Source of the DNA: Apricaphanius iberus
Lineage: Eukaryota; Chordata; Actinopteri; Cyprinodontiformes; Aphaniidae
Assembly (NCBI GenBank): GCA_028564705.1
Contig: JAPXFQ010000899.1
Location: 1,798,001 to 1,862,000 of the forward strand
Direction of reading: 5' to 3'
Length of the DNA: 64,000 nt
Shown here: positions 1 through 12,027 of the stretch, one piece after another
How the letters are laid out: every line of letters begins with the position of its first letter
Numbering within the stretch: the first letter of the stretch is position 1
Notes under the pieces: generated by a model
What the model was told of the DNA's origin: nothing
The model's database searches: none
Seen by the model: only the letters and a program-made list of their open reading frames with translations
Translations under genes and position numbers: made by a program

Positions 1-167
1 CAATGTGAAGTTGCTCATTTTGCTGCTTAAACTTTTAGTATCCAGAGGAAACGGTCAACGCTGATATTGTCATGGAAAACGGGGCGCTCCCTTCGAGCTT
101 GTGCAGACTCATATACGACCTCACTGCTGGTGTGGTCAGATTCTTGATGCAGTGATGTTGTCCATAA

Positions 168-383
<216 letters not shown>

Positions 384-1070
384 GCCGAAAATGCCAAATA
401 CCTCTGATAGAGGTCCAAGCAGGACGAAGGAGAAAGAACCAGCTGCAGAGAAAGCCTCTGGTTGAACTGAACTGGTATGGTCAGAGGCTGAAGCCTCGAC
501 AGCTACAGTTTCATCAGATTGATGAGTTGGACCGCTTGTCTAAATATCCTGTGAAGCAAATGGAAGAAAGTTTGGAAAAAACCCAGCAGCCTTAATAATT
601 TACCCTGTTAATATGAAGAAGATGCACCTTATCTTCTCAAAGATGGACTTGAAATGAGCTGAGCTGATGGTGAACGACGGGAAGCTCACACCTCAGATTA
701 ATTTCTCCTGACTTTGCCTTCAGATCACTGAAGATCTTTCCAGCCTGCTGTTTTTAGATGCATTGTCTAACATTTTCACAAACTTTACTGTAAAAGCCCA
801 TCTGCTGTTGTCTGTAAGTTCAAATCATGCTTATTTATTTCTTTTTAGAGTCTGAAAGTCAAAAAGTTAAACTTTGCTCATGCACAATAATTCACCACCA
901 TTTTCATTGAAATGAACTCAAATGGTTTGTTATAAATGTCCTGATGTGTGTAAAACACAGCGCCGTATGTGAATCAAATTTAAAATTGTCCGACTTCTGT
1001 TGGGTTTAATGTAATTTCTGCTACCGTGGCATCTCTTTGTTTTGTTCTTAAATAAAGTTCTAACAGCCTT
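384..1070 (+). other. qpctl: qpctl 3' UTR with AATAAA at 1051-1056
   Basis: No reading frame of interest follows the qpctl stop. The first canonical polyadenylation signal on the + strand is AATAAA at 1051-1056, about 670 bases after the stop, a normal 3' UTR length. Cleavage 10-30 bases further on would fall inside the last coding exon of six9, which is transcribed from the other strand. Confidence 0.7.
834..839 (-). terminator. six9: Candidate six9 polyadenylation signal (AATAAA)
   Basis: AATAAA on the minus strand, 221 bases beyond the six9 stop codon and inside the qpctl 3' UTR. It is the nearest canonical signal. If used, six9 and qpctl transcripts overlap by a few hundred bases tail to tail. 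Confidence 0.5.
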
Positions 1071-4000
1071 GGCATGAGTGATGGAGAGGAAGAGGAAGAT
1101 GACACAAAGGTGGAGGTGTTGGGCGGCGTCTCTGGGGTTGTGGGCTGCCTTCAGGAGAACTTTCATCATCAGAGGAAAGGTAGACTTCCCCTGAAGGTCC
1201 TCCAGTTAGTAGAGTTTGGAAACTGAATAAAAAAAACAACCAAAAAGGGATTAGAGATGTAGTTACAAAGCTAAAATGACCCGATCTTGCCACTTGAGGG
1301 CGCTATTACTCGATTTAAAAGATTACAATAATATTTGACTTGATACTATTTACCCTGGAGAACTGGAACCTTTTAGCTAATGCTGTTAAGCAGATTCAAG
1401 AAATTGTGTTTTTCTTGCATAATCATAATATCAGAAGAATCTAAAAAAAATCTAAGAGCCTCATTGAAATAGGATGCCATGCACAAGTTTACAAATCCTC
1501 ATCAGGAGGCTGACGTTCTGTTGATCATTATCTTTGAAAGAAATTAGACTTCATATAACATAACGGAGCTTAGAAATGTTAATATTGACATATATTGAGA
1601 TTCATATTTATCTGATAAAATCAGAGTTATGGGATCTTATATACATATACTGTATAAACTCAGCCTAAATATTTGAAAAATAGTCACAATTATGTTTTAA
1701 TGTCACTATTGTGAAGAAATGCTATAAAAAGAGAAATTCAATCAGTTTTGAGACTCAAATGAATAAATTAAAAATTTAAACATAGGGTTTTGAGGATCAG
1801 TCACAGTATGGATAGTTAAATTTGTAGTTGGATATAGAGGAATAATTCAGAAATTGTCATAATTAAAAGATGTAAAGTCATAGTTGCGATTCAGAGAAAA
1901 GTTCTGAGAAACAGTCATATTTTATGTAACGTAATTAGGAGATAGTGTATAAGTTGTGAACGTGATGTAAAAAGTCAAGAGAAGTATGATCTATAGTTTA
2001 GAGATACAATATTTTATTTATCCAAAAGTATTTTATGGTATATTTCAACAATATATTTTGATGTATTAAATTTAAAGTAAAGTCTTAAAAATAAACCCAA
2101 AACTAAGAAAATCCTAATCCTGAAATACAGATAATTACTAAATTATCATATTTTTATAGAAAAGTTGTGATATAAACACATAACTTGAAGTTTTAAAGAA
2201 GTTTTAAATAATGTTCTGATATAATGTAAATATCTTTATTTTCCATTGGGTATACTTGTTAATCAGATATAAACCCAGTTATTCAACATTATATCAACAT
2301 TGTTAACCTTTTTTTATGCCATAATGATAAAGCAAATTCATATTTAGGAAGTAGAAAGTTATAATTAGATGTAAAAAAAAATAATCATGATATAAAGCAA
2401 TAATGGATCAAATCTTAACTACCCGATAACATTTTTAAATAAGAATTGGCAAATAAAATGTCAGAAGTATGAGAGAAAGTGATTTAAACTCTTAACCAAA
2501 CAATGTCATGATATTGGAATACAAAGACATAATTAATTGGTACAATGTCAATACTTACAATGAAAACTGAGTAATCAATAAAACCGTAATAACCAAAAAA
2601 TAAAACCATACAATGCCTATAAGAAGTATTAAACCCCATGGATGTTTCATGATCAGCCAAATGTAACTTTAAAAAATACAAAAAAAACTTTAATGTCAAA
2701 GTGAAAACTAATTCCTACGACGTAATGACATATCAAAAAATATATATATTTAAAGAAAGCAATTGTATTAAAATTCATCCCGTTCATTTAGTAAATGCAC
2801 CTTCTGCTGCAATCGCAGCATGCAGTCAGTGTGAAAGTGTCTCATGGGGATGAATACATTTTAAAGGTACGGTAACTACTAAACACAAGGTAGATATTTT
2901 TTTGTTGGTCTCAAACTGTTGGTTTAGAAATATAAATATGAGACACAAAAATGTAACAGAGAACTTTGAAATACTGAGTCGTATCTGTGATGTAAATAAA
3001 AAACTTGCATTATAAACTAAGAACTGCAAGATTAAAAATCAGAATAAGTAGGAATGGTTATACTTGAGTTAAGTTATGTAAAAACTCATATGCTTTTATG
3101 AGTTTTAAATCCTAGAGATATAAAGTGATAATTACGAAATAAATAATGCAAAATTAACATTAAGTTTAACAGTAATAATTTGGAGATACAAAGCTGTACG
3201 CTATGATTATTATGATATGAAGTAAGTAATTGTATAAAAAATTTATATATAAGAGCTTAATAGTTATAATTATTGATTTAAAAGTCTTAGGTATAAGATT
3301 AAAAGTTGTGATTTTAACTTACAAATTCATAATTTGATTGTGGGTTTCAATATTCTGATACTTTAGTAGCAATGACAATAGTGAAAATAGGTTTTCCTTC
3401 AAGACTGAATAAGCTTTCAAGACACTTTTTTTTTTCCTTCTACATGTGTTGAGAGATAGTGTTTAAACTGACCTGGTACCATCTGTGGTTCTGTCTCTTT
3501 GCCGGCGGTTCTTGAACCAGTTGCTGACCTGGGTGGAAGTGAGGCCTGTGGCCGCTGCCAGCTCCCTCTTCTCCTGGGTGGACGGATACGGCTTTCTGTG
3601 GTACCACTCCCTGAGAAGGCTCCGGGATTTTTCCTGTTTTTAGAGATCAGGTAGTTTATTCTAAACATTATGGATCAGAAATCTGAACTCTCAGAACCAT
3701 TTACAATAGCTTTTTGGTATGGTGAGCCGACTTAACCCTGTATTTCAGTTGTTGTTGCCAGAAGTTCTGATATACATTCAAAATTGCTTAAGCTTCATTT
3801 TAAAACCCTTTCCTTAAAAGCAATAGATACAGACCATTGAACAAAATTTAGTCCCCTAAATGTTTGCACATTTTTGTAAATTTACAACCTCAAACCTGAT
3901 GTATTTCATTAGGATTTTATGTGATAGACCAACACAGAGTAGCACGTTTGTTAAGTGGGAAGCAAATGGTGGTTTCAAAAGCTTTACACAAATAAAACTT

Positions 4001-6603
4001 GTATTCAGCTCCGCTGAATCTGACACCACTAAATAAAATCCAGTCCAACAAACACCCTTGAGGTATGGCCAAAAGTGTCTGTCTGGGTGAAAATTTATTC
4101 TCACAATGTAGTTTGTTCTGTGAAGGCCTCAGAGGTTTGTTAAAGAACATTAGGGAACAAACGGGATTATCTCAGCAGACAGGTCATGGAGGAAGTTGTG
4201 GAGAAGTTAAATCCAGACTTAAGATGAAAAAAACTATCCCAAACTAAGATGATCTCGCAGACCTTTGTTCTAGCTGTTATCTGGAAAACTGAACGAATGG
4301 CCCAGTGGCAAACCTACCAAATCTAGTCCGTCTAGATAAAAAGACTGGGTAAAGAGGGAATTAAACCTGTTATATTGAATTTCCAAAACAAGCTATCTTA
4401 AAACATTTACTGTCATGCACCTTAACATTTTAGCACAGCATAGCTATAAATATCTCGTGGAAATTAAAGAAGAAAACTGACAATAAAGTGGTTCCACTGC
4501 ATTTGTTTAGAAACCTCAGCCAATAACATGGCAGTCTGGGTGTTTGGGTAACCGGACAAACACACCTCCACTTTCACCATCGCATATTTATTTGTAGAGA
4601 ACATTTTATAATATAAACCACCCAAAGTGCTGAACATTAAGTACAAGATACAGCATTATCAAAACATAATTGAACAATAAACCATCCATCCATCCATTTT
4701 CTGAACCGCTTAGTCCTCCAGGGGTCGCGGGGGGGCTGGTGCCGATCTCCAGCTGTCAACGGGCGAGAGGTGGGGTACACCTGGACAGGTCACCAGTCCA
4801 TCACAGACAATAAAACATCACAGATAAAATATAAAAGGTTAAGATGTATTAAAAGCTAGCGAATAAAAGTGCGTCTTAACCAGGATTTAAAAATAGCAAC
4901 AGAAGGGGAGTTGATTCCACAACTTGGGCGCACAAACAGAAAAAGCCTGTTCCCCCCCGCGCTCCGACACGACCCCTAGGGATACAAAAAAGACAATCGG
5001 AGGAGCGGAGGGAACGAGCCGGAACAGACCAACGAAGCAACTGGGAAAGATATGGTGGAAAAAGGGAATGTAGTGCCTTATATGTAAACAATAAGATTTT
5101 AAACTTAGGCCGATATCGAACTGGTACGCAGTGTAAATGGGCCAAGACTGGTGAAATATGCTCACGGCATCCCGTTCCAGTAATGAAACGGGTGGCAGCG
5201 TTCTGGGTCAACTGAAGGCAGGCGAAAGATGTTGAAACTGCACCATAAAGTATAGAATTAGCATAATCTAATCGTGAGGCGACAAAAGCATGAACCACTG
5301 TTTCGAGGTCTCGCTTATTTAAAACAGATTTTTAATGGATGTAGACGAAGTTGATAAAAACAGGATTTCACAAGCTGATTTACATGTTTATCCATCCATA
5401 ATAATAAGTTTACGCTGCTGCTCCACTTATTACATGCTACCGCATTCTGCAACTGAACCTCGCTGGTGTGAGAGGTTCTCCAATCAAAAATGTCAGGGAA
5501 GGAGAAACAGCTGGCTGCTACCACTTTAACTTTACTACAAACTACCAGAGCCCCAAAAGGAAAAACGCTATTTGAAGTCACGGTAAAACAAAAGACTGGT
5601 GACCAAATTGCGAGTGGTGTTTTGTGATCTCTCCTCTTCTATGGCAATGCGTGTTCCCACATCAACAGGGTGTGGCTTAGGGATGATAGCTGACGAGAAG
5701 AGTGAGTGTTCTGTAACTGTGTTTATGTTTTAAGCTATCTTGTCAAAAAAAAAAAAAGAAGTTGGTATAGCAGCTTTAATCACCCAAGAAGGCTGCACTT
5801 ACTGTGGAGGAGCTGCAGAGATCCACGCTTCAGGACGGAGACTCTGTAGACTCTATATGCACATCTGATATTGGTGGAAAGTGTGAAAAAGATGTTGCTA
5901 TAAGAAGTTCTTGGATTTTCTTCCTCCCTGCTTCCAGCAAAACAACAACCCCAAATCAGCCCTTGGCGCATATATGTGTTAGAACGGCCCAGTCAAAGTC
6001 TAGACCTGTGTTTGATTTATATTCTGGGGGGAAAGAAGTGAGCATTTTGGCCTCTATAAGGCGGAGAGTTGCAGCTGTGACTGAATACAAAGGAAGAGGG
6101 CATGCCACATTTTTAAGTCGTGTTTTTTAAACATTATCAGCATTATTCTACCTTCAAGGCACACTTATGCACCACTTTGTGTTGCTGTGTAAGATAAAGT
6201 TAAAGAGAGAGGATCCTACCTTGAAGCAGTAACTGGTCTCCTCGCCGTCCCAGATGGTGTGGGGTAAAGGAAACTTCCTCCTGACGCGGTACTTCCCCAC
6301 GGCCCCCAGGGGCCGACCCCTCTGCCTCTCGGCCTCGGCGTAGTGAGCTCGCAGCCACAGCTGCTGCAGAAACGGGTGGCTGCGCGGGGAGAAGGGGAAG
6401 CCCTCCAGCTGCGCGTAGAGGTCCGAGAAGCGCCCCTGGTGAAAGGCCACCGCTGCCTTGGCTTTCAGCACGCTCTCCAGATCCCCGAGGGACGAAGAAG
6501 AGGAGGGAGGAAGAGTGTAAAGGAAGCTGGCGAGACGATCCATGTGACCGCCCTGCAGCAGAACCTCACACACACAAATTATCTGCTCTGCTGTGAAGAT
6601 CAT
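1060..6603 (-). CDS. six9: SIX1/2-class homeodomain transcription factor Six9
   Basis: Three coding exons on the minus strand: 6603-6220, 3633-3473 and 1222-1060, spliced phase 0 then phase 2, giving 235 residues. Donors GTAGG and GTCAGT and both AG acceptors are visible. Residues about 3-113 are the SIX protein-interaction domain and about 114-176 the SIX homeodomain ([19 protein letters not shown] then [13 protein letters not shown]). [10 protein letters not shown] and ETSYCFK are SIX1/2-class signatures, not SIX4/5 or SIX3/6. The start at 6603 is the first Met after an in-frame TGA five codons upstream. The tail is short, with an acidic serine cluster [12 protein letters not shown] like that of SIX1. 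Location next to six5 points to the fish paralogue six9, absent from mammals; the symbol rests on synteny plus class. Exon 3 is predicted from frame, splice site and composition. Confidence 0.85.
1670..3345. repeat. Decayed AT-rich tandem array in six9 intron 2
   Basis: The stretch is extremely AT-rich and keeps returning to variants of AAGTCATAATTATGAGATA-like words, for example GTCATAATTAAAAGATGTAA near 1856 and GTCATGATATTGGAATACAA near 2505. This resembles the short-unit arrays of this sequence common in fish, degraded by substitutions. No clean unit length remains. Open frames inside it are low-complexity and not genes. Confidence 0.45.
3845..4380 (+). mobile_element. Tc1-like transposon relic, 5' portion, in six9 intron 1
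   Basis: The sequence carries recognisable non-coding and N-terminal parts of a fish Tc1-like element: a flank containing GTGATAGACCAACACAGAGT, then a region reading like CTGTGAAGGCCTCAGAGGTT, then a decayed start of transposase (GGAGGAAGTTGTGGAGAAGT). Many stops and frameshifts are present. The element resumes in the same orientation after 5770, so a LINE and other sequence separate the two parts. Confidence 0.6.
4681..5320 (-). mobile_element. LINE (L2-like) reverse transcriptase 3' piece with SINE-type tail
   Basis: On the minus strand 5298-4876 encodes the C-terminal part of an L2-like LINE ORF2: [20 protein letters not shown], then [38 protein letters not shown] and PARSLRSSD, ending in a shifted frame. 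It is followed by a tail with GGATGGATGG repeats at 4681-4700, the end shared by fish tRNA-derived SINEs. The piece is 5'-truncated and frameshifted near 4990, so not active. Confidence 0.8.
5770..6110 (+). mobile_element. Tc1-like transposon relic, 3' portion
   Basis: GTGGAGGAGCTGCAGAGATC near 5803 and the later GTGTTAGAACGGCCCAGTCA near 5977 (giving [11 protein letters not shown] for the usual EWPSQSPDLNP) are hallmark Tc1-like transposase segments. The reading frame is broken. This is most simply the rest of the element seen at 3845-4380. Confidence 0.6.
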
Positions 6604-8030
6604 TGCTGCTAAAACACCTCACAACTCCTCTAGTTTGCTCATTTTAGAGCTGAAGCCTCCGTGGATCATTATGGGTGAACCAAAATGAACCTGCATGTGT
6701 GTTGGCACATACCCTCGCATAGGTAACCTGAGCCCATCAGGGCTATAATAACACACCAGAGATCCCCACTTCTCTTGTACAAACACGAGCTGGCGCACCT
6801 TTGCTCACATTTTGAAGCTCTGCTGCTGAACTAACCAGAGAAAGAGCCCAAAGCTTTCCCAGAACCGACGGCATTTGAATAAAATTTTGTTGACAAATTA
6901 GAGGCAAAGCGCCCTGACAAATGAGTGTTGATCGTGACCCACCGCTCCAAGAAAGAGGACACGGCAGACAAACATATTTTCTAATAAATGTAGTTTATTA
7001 CAGTATCACGTAATATAAAAAATAGAATGTATTTGAGTACAAAAACAGGAAGAACAATTAAAGACAGACATCTCCCGTTTTAAAGCTTAAAAGATCACCA
7101 CACAGTCTTTGGTTAAATCTAGAGTTTTGTAGGTTAAGTGACGTGTAACAATAAAAATTCAAAGAAAAACAAGCATGCTTTGGTATATGAAAAACACCCC
7201 CGTTTCCATCGTTTACAGTTTTACAGCGGGAGAGACCGGAGTAAAAAATATCAGAACTGATGCAAAGTCTCTAATCTGAGATTTCCTATATGCACCGTTT
7301 CTACAAATCTCTTCACTTTTGGTACATGCAATTAAATAGGTGAAAAGTACACGACCCACAAAGAAACATACCAATCAGGGAAAACAATGAACAAACAGGT
7401 CATTACTGTAACTAGAGGCAATACTGAAGTCGACACTGGCTTTCAAAAGTGGACAACCCAGCTAAAAAGCCCAGTTTTTAATGAAATAATGAGCATAAAC
7501 AATTTTCATTCTGTTCAGGAGCCATCTTGTACAAGTCAGTAAAAAAAAAAAAAAAAAGGAGAAAATTACAGAAAGCGACACCAGCCTGATTGGATAAATG
7601 TGCACACCCTTAAACATTTTGTTAAAGCACCTCTTTGGGTAGAAACCCAACATCAGCTATAGATAATATAACTAACCCATCTGACCAGATTGGAAATTAA
7701 GTTAGAACATCCTTGTGGGAATTTTTTTTTTTTATCCCCATTGCATCTGCTCACTTTATATTTTAGTTAAAGCCACATTTTGCAGAAAAGGCTGCAAAGA
7801 CCAAACGGAACGGATGATGAGTGGGGAAGTTTGCAAAACCTAAATAAAAATATATCTTCTAATTAAAACAAACGGGTATGGCTAAAGTTGCCAAAAGTCT
7901 TGTGGAAGAATATACTATGATGTAACGAAACCAGACTCAAACTGGCCAAATCCCAAAGTATATGTTTGGCAAAAACACTGTGCATCACCAAATAAAGAAA
8001 AGAATAATAAAATTAAAAACCTCACCCACC
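6604..8030. other. six9 upstream region; no gene seen
   Basis: Immediately 5' of six9, so part of this should be its promoter, but no TATA box or clear motif stands out. A minus-strand AATAAA at 6994-6999 could end a very long six5 3' UTR. The rest is AT-rich with a poly(A) run near 7540. Confidence 0.4.
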
Positions 8031-8330
8031 CACAGGGAAGCATGGTGGTGGCAGTATTATGATCTGGTTTTAGTAAAGGCATGAATACTGGGGATGCACC
8101 GATACCAGTCTCTGTACTAGCATCAGTATCGTTTACCGGTTAATTGATATAATAAACAGATACTTAAAATGTAGAAACTCTGCAATAATTTAACAGAAAA
8201 CGTAAGTTTGCAACTTGAAATTTTTCTTTTATTAATATTTTCATTTTTTATATAATTCACCATTATTTATTGTAACAAGCAGAGAAGAAAATAAAACCTT
8301 TCTTCCAATTCATGTGGAATAGAACCATGA
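8030..8330 (+). mobile_element. Tc1 scrap followed by partial hAT miniature element
   Basis: GGTGGTGGCAGTATTATG near 8044 is a Tc1 transposase fragment. From 8088, GGGATGCACCGATACCAGT begins a truncated copy of the same hAT-type family as the element at 29698-30759; both share CTCTGCAATAATTT and GTAACAAGCAGAG. Its right terminus is lost. Confidence 0.6.
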
Positions 8331-10594
8331 CAAACAAACTACGTTTATTGACCAGACATAATTGATCAGTTCTCTCCAACTGATGTTGATTTAGCATGTA
8401 CTTGTACAGCTGTTTGATCTGCTGACATCTGCATCAAAACAGAGGTCAATAAGATCATCAATTTAAAAAAAAATCATAAAAAAACGACCTAATTCCAACC
8501 CCTTGTGGGACACCTATAGCAAACTGCAGCACTGGATCAGCCATCTCTATGTATCTCTCTGCATTTCTAAATTGTAATGAGTTATTTAGGGAACTCGTGT
8601 AGAAAGATTTAACCATATCAGGCTGACAAGAGTCCTACAGAAACACTGAATATGTTGTTTTAGTTTAAGGGTGCGCAAACTTGCTTTGCTAGGATTTCCA
8701 CCCCCAATATTTTTCTCCTCTAGACATATTTTTTTGTTTCTCAGTTGAATTGTGCCGAATAAACATCACAATAAAATGTATTTATGGTGATCTCAAGTCT
8801 CAAGAACCTGCCATTTTAAACAGGGGTTGGTATACTTTTGAGAACCAGTGTGCATTTAAGTACCATACATGATCAAAACGATTGACGGCTACCTGCGTCA
8901 TGACTGCAGAAGACCCATTTGGTTTACAGTTTCAATCTAATAAACCCGGAGCTTCAGAATAAACAAGTCCAACCGCGACAGAACGGGAGCGCAACGTAAA
9001 CATAATGAGAACGAAATGTGCAAAATATACAAAAATATAAAACGACAACAAAAAAGACGAGAGCAATGACCGTGTAGATAAAGTCTCACAGCAATTCACA
9101 GGGGGTCAGGGATCTGATCAGCTACACATAATTCATGCAAAACGGTGTAACAAAGATAAAACAAGATAAAAAAATTTTAAAATATGGTTTAAAATAAGGC
9201 ACTTATCAGTATTTGGCTGCATTTTTCTGAGCATTATCACAATCAGAACAAATGCGTTAGTGTGATGCACGTCATTGCTTCATTTTATCTCCCAAGTGTC
9301 CCGGCTTCGTGACTCAGCCGCTGTGCGATGTAGTGTCCAACAAAGAGCTACACATATTGCATAGAGTTACCCTTTCTTTAACCCTTTTAAATCCTGTATT
9401 ATTAATTCCCCAAGTCACTGTAAATGAACAAAAACAAAAAACTGCCACAAAAAGAAACAGGTCTATGTGGGATAGCAAGACTTCAGTAACTTGTTTACAT
9501 GTATAAAACACTGCTGTGTATCCTTTGCAACTAGGATGTAAGAAAAGAGCAAAAGACTGTAGTTCTGGAGTGTTGGTAGCGCAAGAAGAAGAGTTTAAGT
9601 CCAGAAACTCTCATTTTCAAGAAGGGAAACACATAAATGTGTTCACTTTGCCAGACCTCTTTTTGGTGCTACTTCCTTCTCCAGGAAAAAACTAAAGAAA
9701 AAGGCATTGTTGAATTTCCTCAAAATAATTTGAACATCTCTGTGGGTCGGAGTAATCAATGTTACCTTCTCTGTCTAAAGCAGTTTGGTAAAATAGAAAG
9801 TGGGTACAAATGGCAAAAATTTCCCTTAAAATCCAGAAGAAAACCCTCAAAATGAAGCATTTCCAGGCAAACGTCATCATGGATATCAATATTGATTTAA
9901 ACATTTTTTTTTATCTAAAAGGTGTATTTGATCCTATTTTTATTTGTCAGATTAAAAGAGAGCTTTAAATACAAATGATTAAGTATGGAAATATTCAACG
10001 ATGCTTCACAAATCTTCTTAAAGGACTGGTAGTCTAATTTAAGTTACATAAAAGCCTAGTCTGAACCATGGAAAAGCCAAATTTAGTCTACATTGCACAT
10101 CTAACACCAGCTTCTTTGTGTTTGGGATCATTTCCCTAGTTGTAGATTCACCTATTTCCATGTCACAACTGCTCCTCTTAGGGGTGAGCAACCTTTACTG
10201 TCCTAATAGCCATTTTCATCTTCAGTCTTAGTAAAGAAAGTTTGTCTAAAGCCACAAAAAGCACACTACCCTTATACAAAGAGAGATAGTTCATGCAGTT
10301 TTATACCTGGAATCAAAAGTTCATTAAAAATGGATTATATGTCTAGCTATAGGTTTTAGAATAAATGAAAATTCTTTTCTTGAATTATACTTAACTATGA
10401 AAAAAGGGAAAAGAGCTGAACTGTGTACTATTGTGGCAAAACAGCTCAATCTTTGTCTCTAAACAGGAAAACCTTTTTACAAAAGGCATTTGGTTTGTTC
10501 AAGACGGTAGCTGCAAACTGTAGGTGAGCCTAAAAAGTGCTTTAAAACCAGCATATACCAAACTCCGTGTTTCGACACATAAATAGCTTCCTAA
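8331..10594. other. Spacer between six9 and six5; nothing recognised
   Basis: No conserved protein motif, RNA gene or bounded repeat was recognised. Short open frames here (for example 9309-9506 and 9637-9855) have no family resemblance. It could be six5 3' UTR or neutral spacer. Confidence 0.4.
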
Positions 10595-11200
10595 CAATGA
10601 TAAACCAGTTTCGACGCACCGAGACGGCCCTCAACAAAGTATTCAACAACATTCACCTGGATGCGGATTGTGGTGGAACCACAGTACAACAGGTGAGTTT
10701 TCATCATATTGGACAAAAATAACATGTGGGGTGCCGCAGGGCTCCATCTTGGGCCCAATCTTATTTAATATCTACATGTTTCCAATAGCCAGGATTAAAA
10801 CAAATAGGTTTGGCTACCATTACTATGCAGATTATAGTCAGCTTTACATTACAATGTCTACATGTGACTTTGGAATCATAAAAGCACTGAGCAAATGCAT
10901 AGATCATTTCAACGCGTGAATGTACCATAACTTCTAGCTGAACAGAAACAAAACTGAATATCGTTGGACTTAAAGAGGAACGACTCAACACAGCTTCAGT
11001 TAATAAAGCTAAAAACTACTAATTAAGCCTGAAACCCAGGTGTGGTGATAGACTCAGACCTGAACCTCCAGAAACACAAAGACGACTACAAACTCACCTG
11101 TGTGTTTATATTTAGCCTAATAAATTACTGCAACAGCGTCCTCACAGGTCTGCTTAAAAAGTCAGACACCTGCAACTGTATTAATATCCACATTTGAAGC
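10595..11200 (+). mobile_element. LINE (L2-like) reverse transcriptase fragment
   Basis: Around 10600-10680 a decayed RTETALNKVFN segment leads into CGVPQGSILGPILFNIYMFP at about 10725-10785, then YYADYSQLYITMS, the polymerase palm motif with the usual YADD mutated to YADY, and KALSKCIDHFNA. Near 11118 a further INYCNSVLTGLLKKS block appears in another frame. It is the same family as the antisense copy at 63-64 kb and is clearly dead. Confidence 0.8.
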
Positions 11201-11439
11201 TCTACAGACTATCAACTAGCTGTCGATGTAAGAATATTATGTTTTTCCTAAACAACCCCACAGCATAATACTGCCAAGGCCATGCTGGACCGCTAATAAA
11301 GCGTGTTTTTGAGTTTGAAAACTGCAGATTTGAGTCAGCTAACAACAATCAGACTCACATTAGCCAACAAGACTAGAAATGAAACTAACCAAAAAGTTCC
11401 CCTGTCCAAAAAAGAACAGCTTTGAGTTAAATAGAACTT

Positions 11440-11670
11440 TGCAGCTACCTACTTGGACAAGCCAAATGCATCCTGGAGAAGGGTTTGATGGTCAGAGGAG
11501 ACAAACATTGAGCCATTTTGCCACAATAGTAGAAATATGCAGGAGTCAATGTAAGCGTTTTTAAACCAAGGGACACTGTAGCAGCAGTCAAGCATGGAGG
11601 TGGATGCATCATGCTATGGGCCTGTCTTGGTATGTAAACTAAATGGTTGAAACCTTCCATCTACAATGAA
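11440..11670 (+). mobile_element. Tc1-like transposase fragment
   Basis: The stretch reads as a broken Tc1 transposase: LEKGLMVRGDK, then AVKHGGGCIMLWACL encoded near 11588-11635, with stops between. VKHGGGxxMxWG is the conserved Tc1 core. No termini are visible. Confidence 0.7.
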
Positions 11671-12027
11671 TTCAAATTTGATCCCTCAATTCTACTTTTA
11701 AAGAACTCATTGAAGTCATTAGTGTATAATCATGAAACCCTGGAAGAAAGGATGGTTCATCTAAATCTTTAAAAAACAATTTGATATTGATATCCATGAG
11801 AAGGGTGTGTAAGCTTCTAACTGCAAAACAGTGCAAAATTAAAACCGCAAGGAACCTTTCTTAAACTGCCAAGCAGGCGTGGGATGTTATCAGAACCTTG
11901 ACATTTTTAATATCCATCTAGTTTCAAGATAGAGGGAAAACATGTCGGGGCACTAAGAGGAACGGCAAAGTATGGAGTGATTTTGTTTTTTCGAGATCAC
12001 TGTTGCCAGCCCACAGTTTCAAACACA

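Noticed and set aside
4464..4646. 60-codon minus-strand frame
   Set aside because: Random frame in repeat-derived intron sequence.
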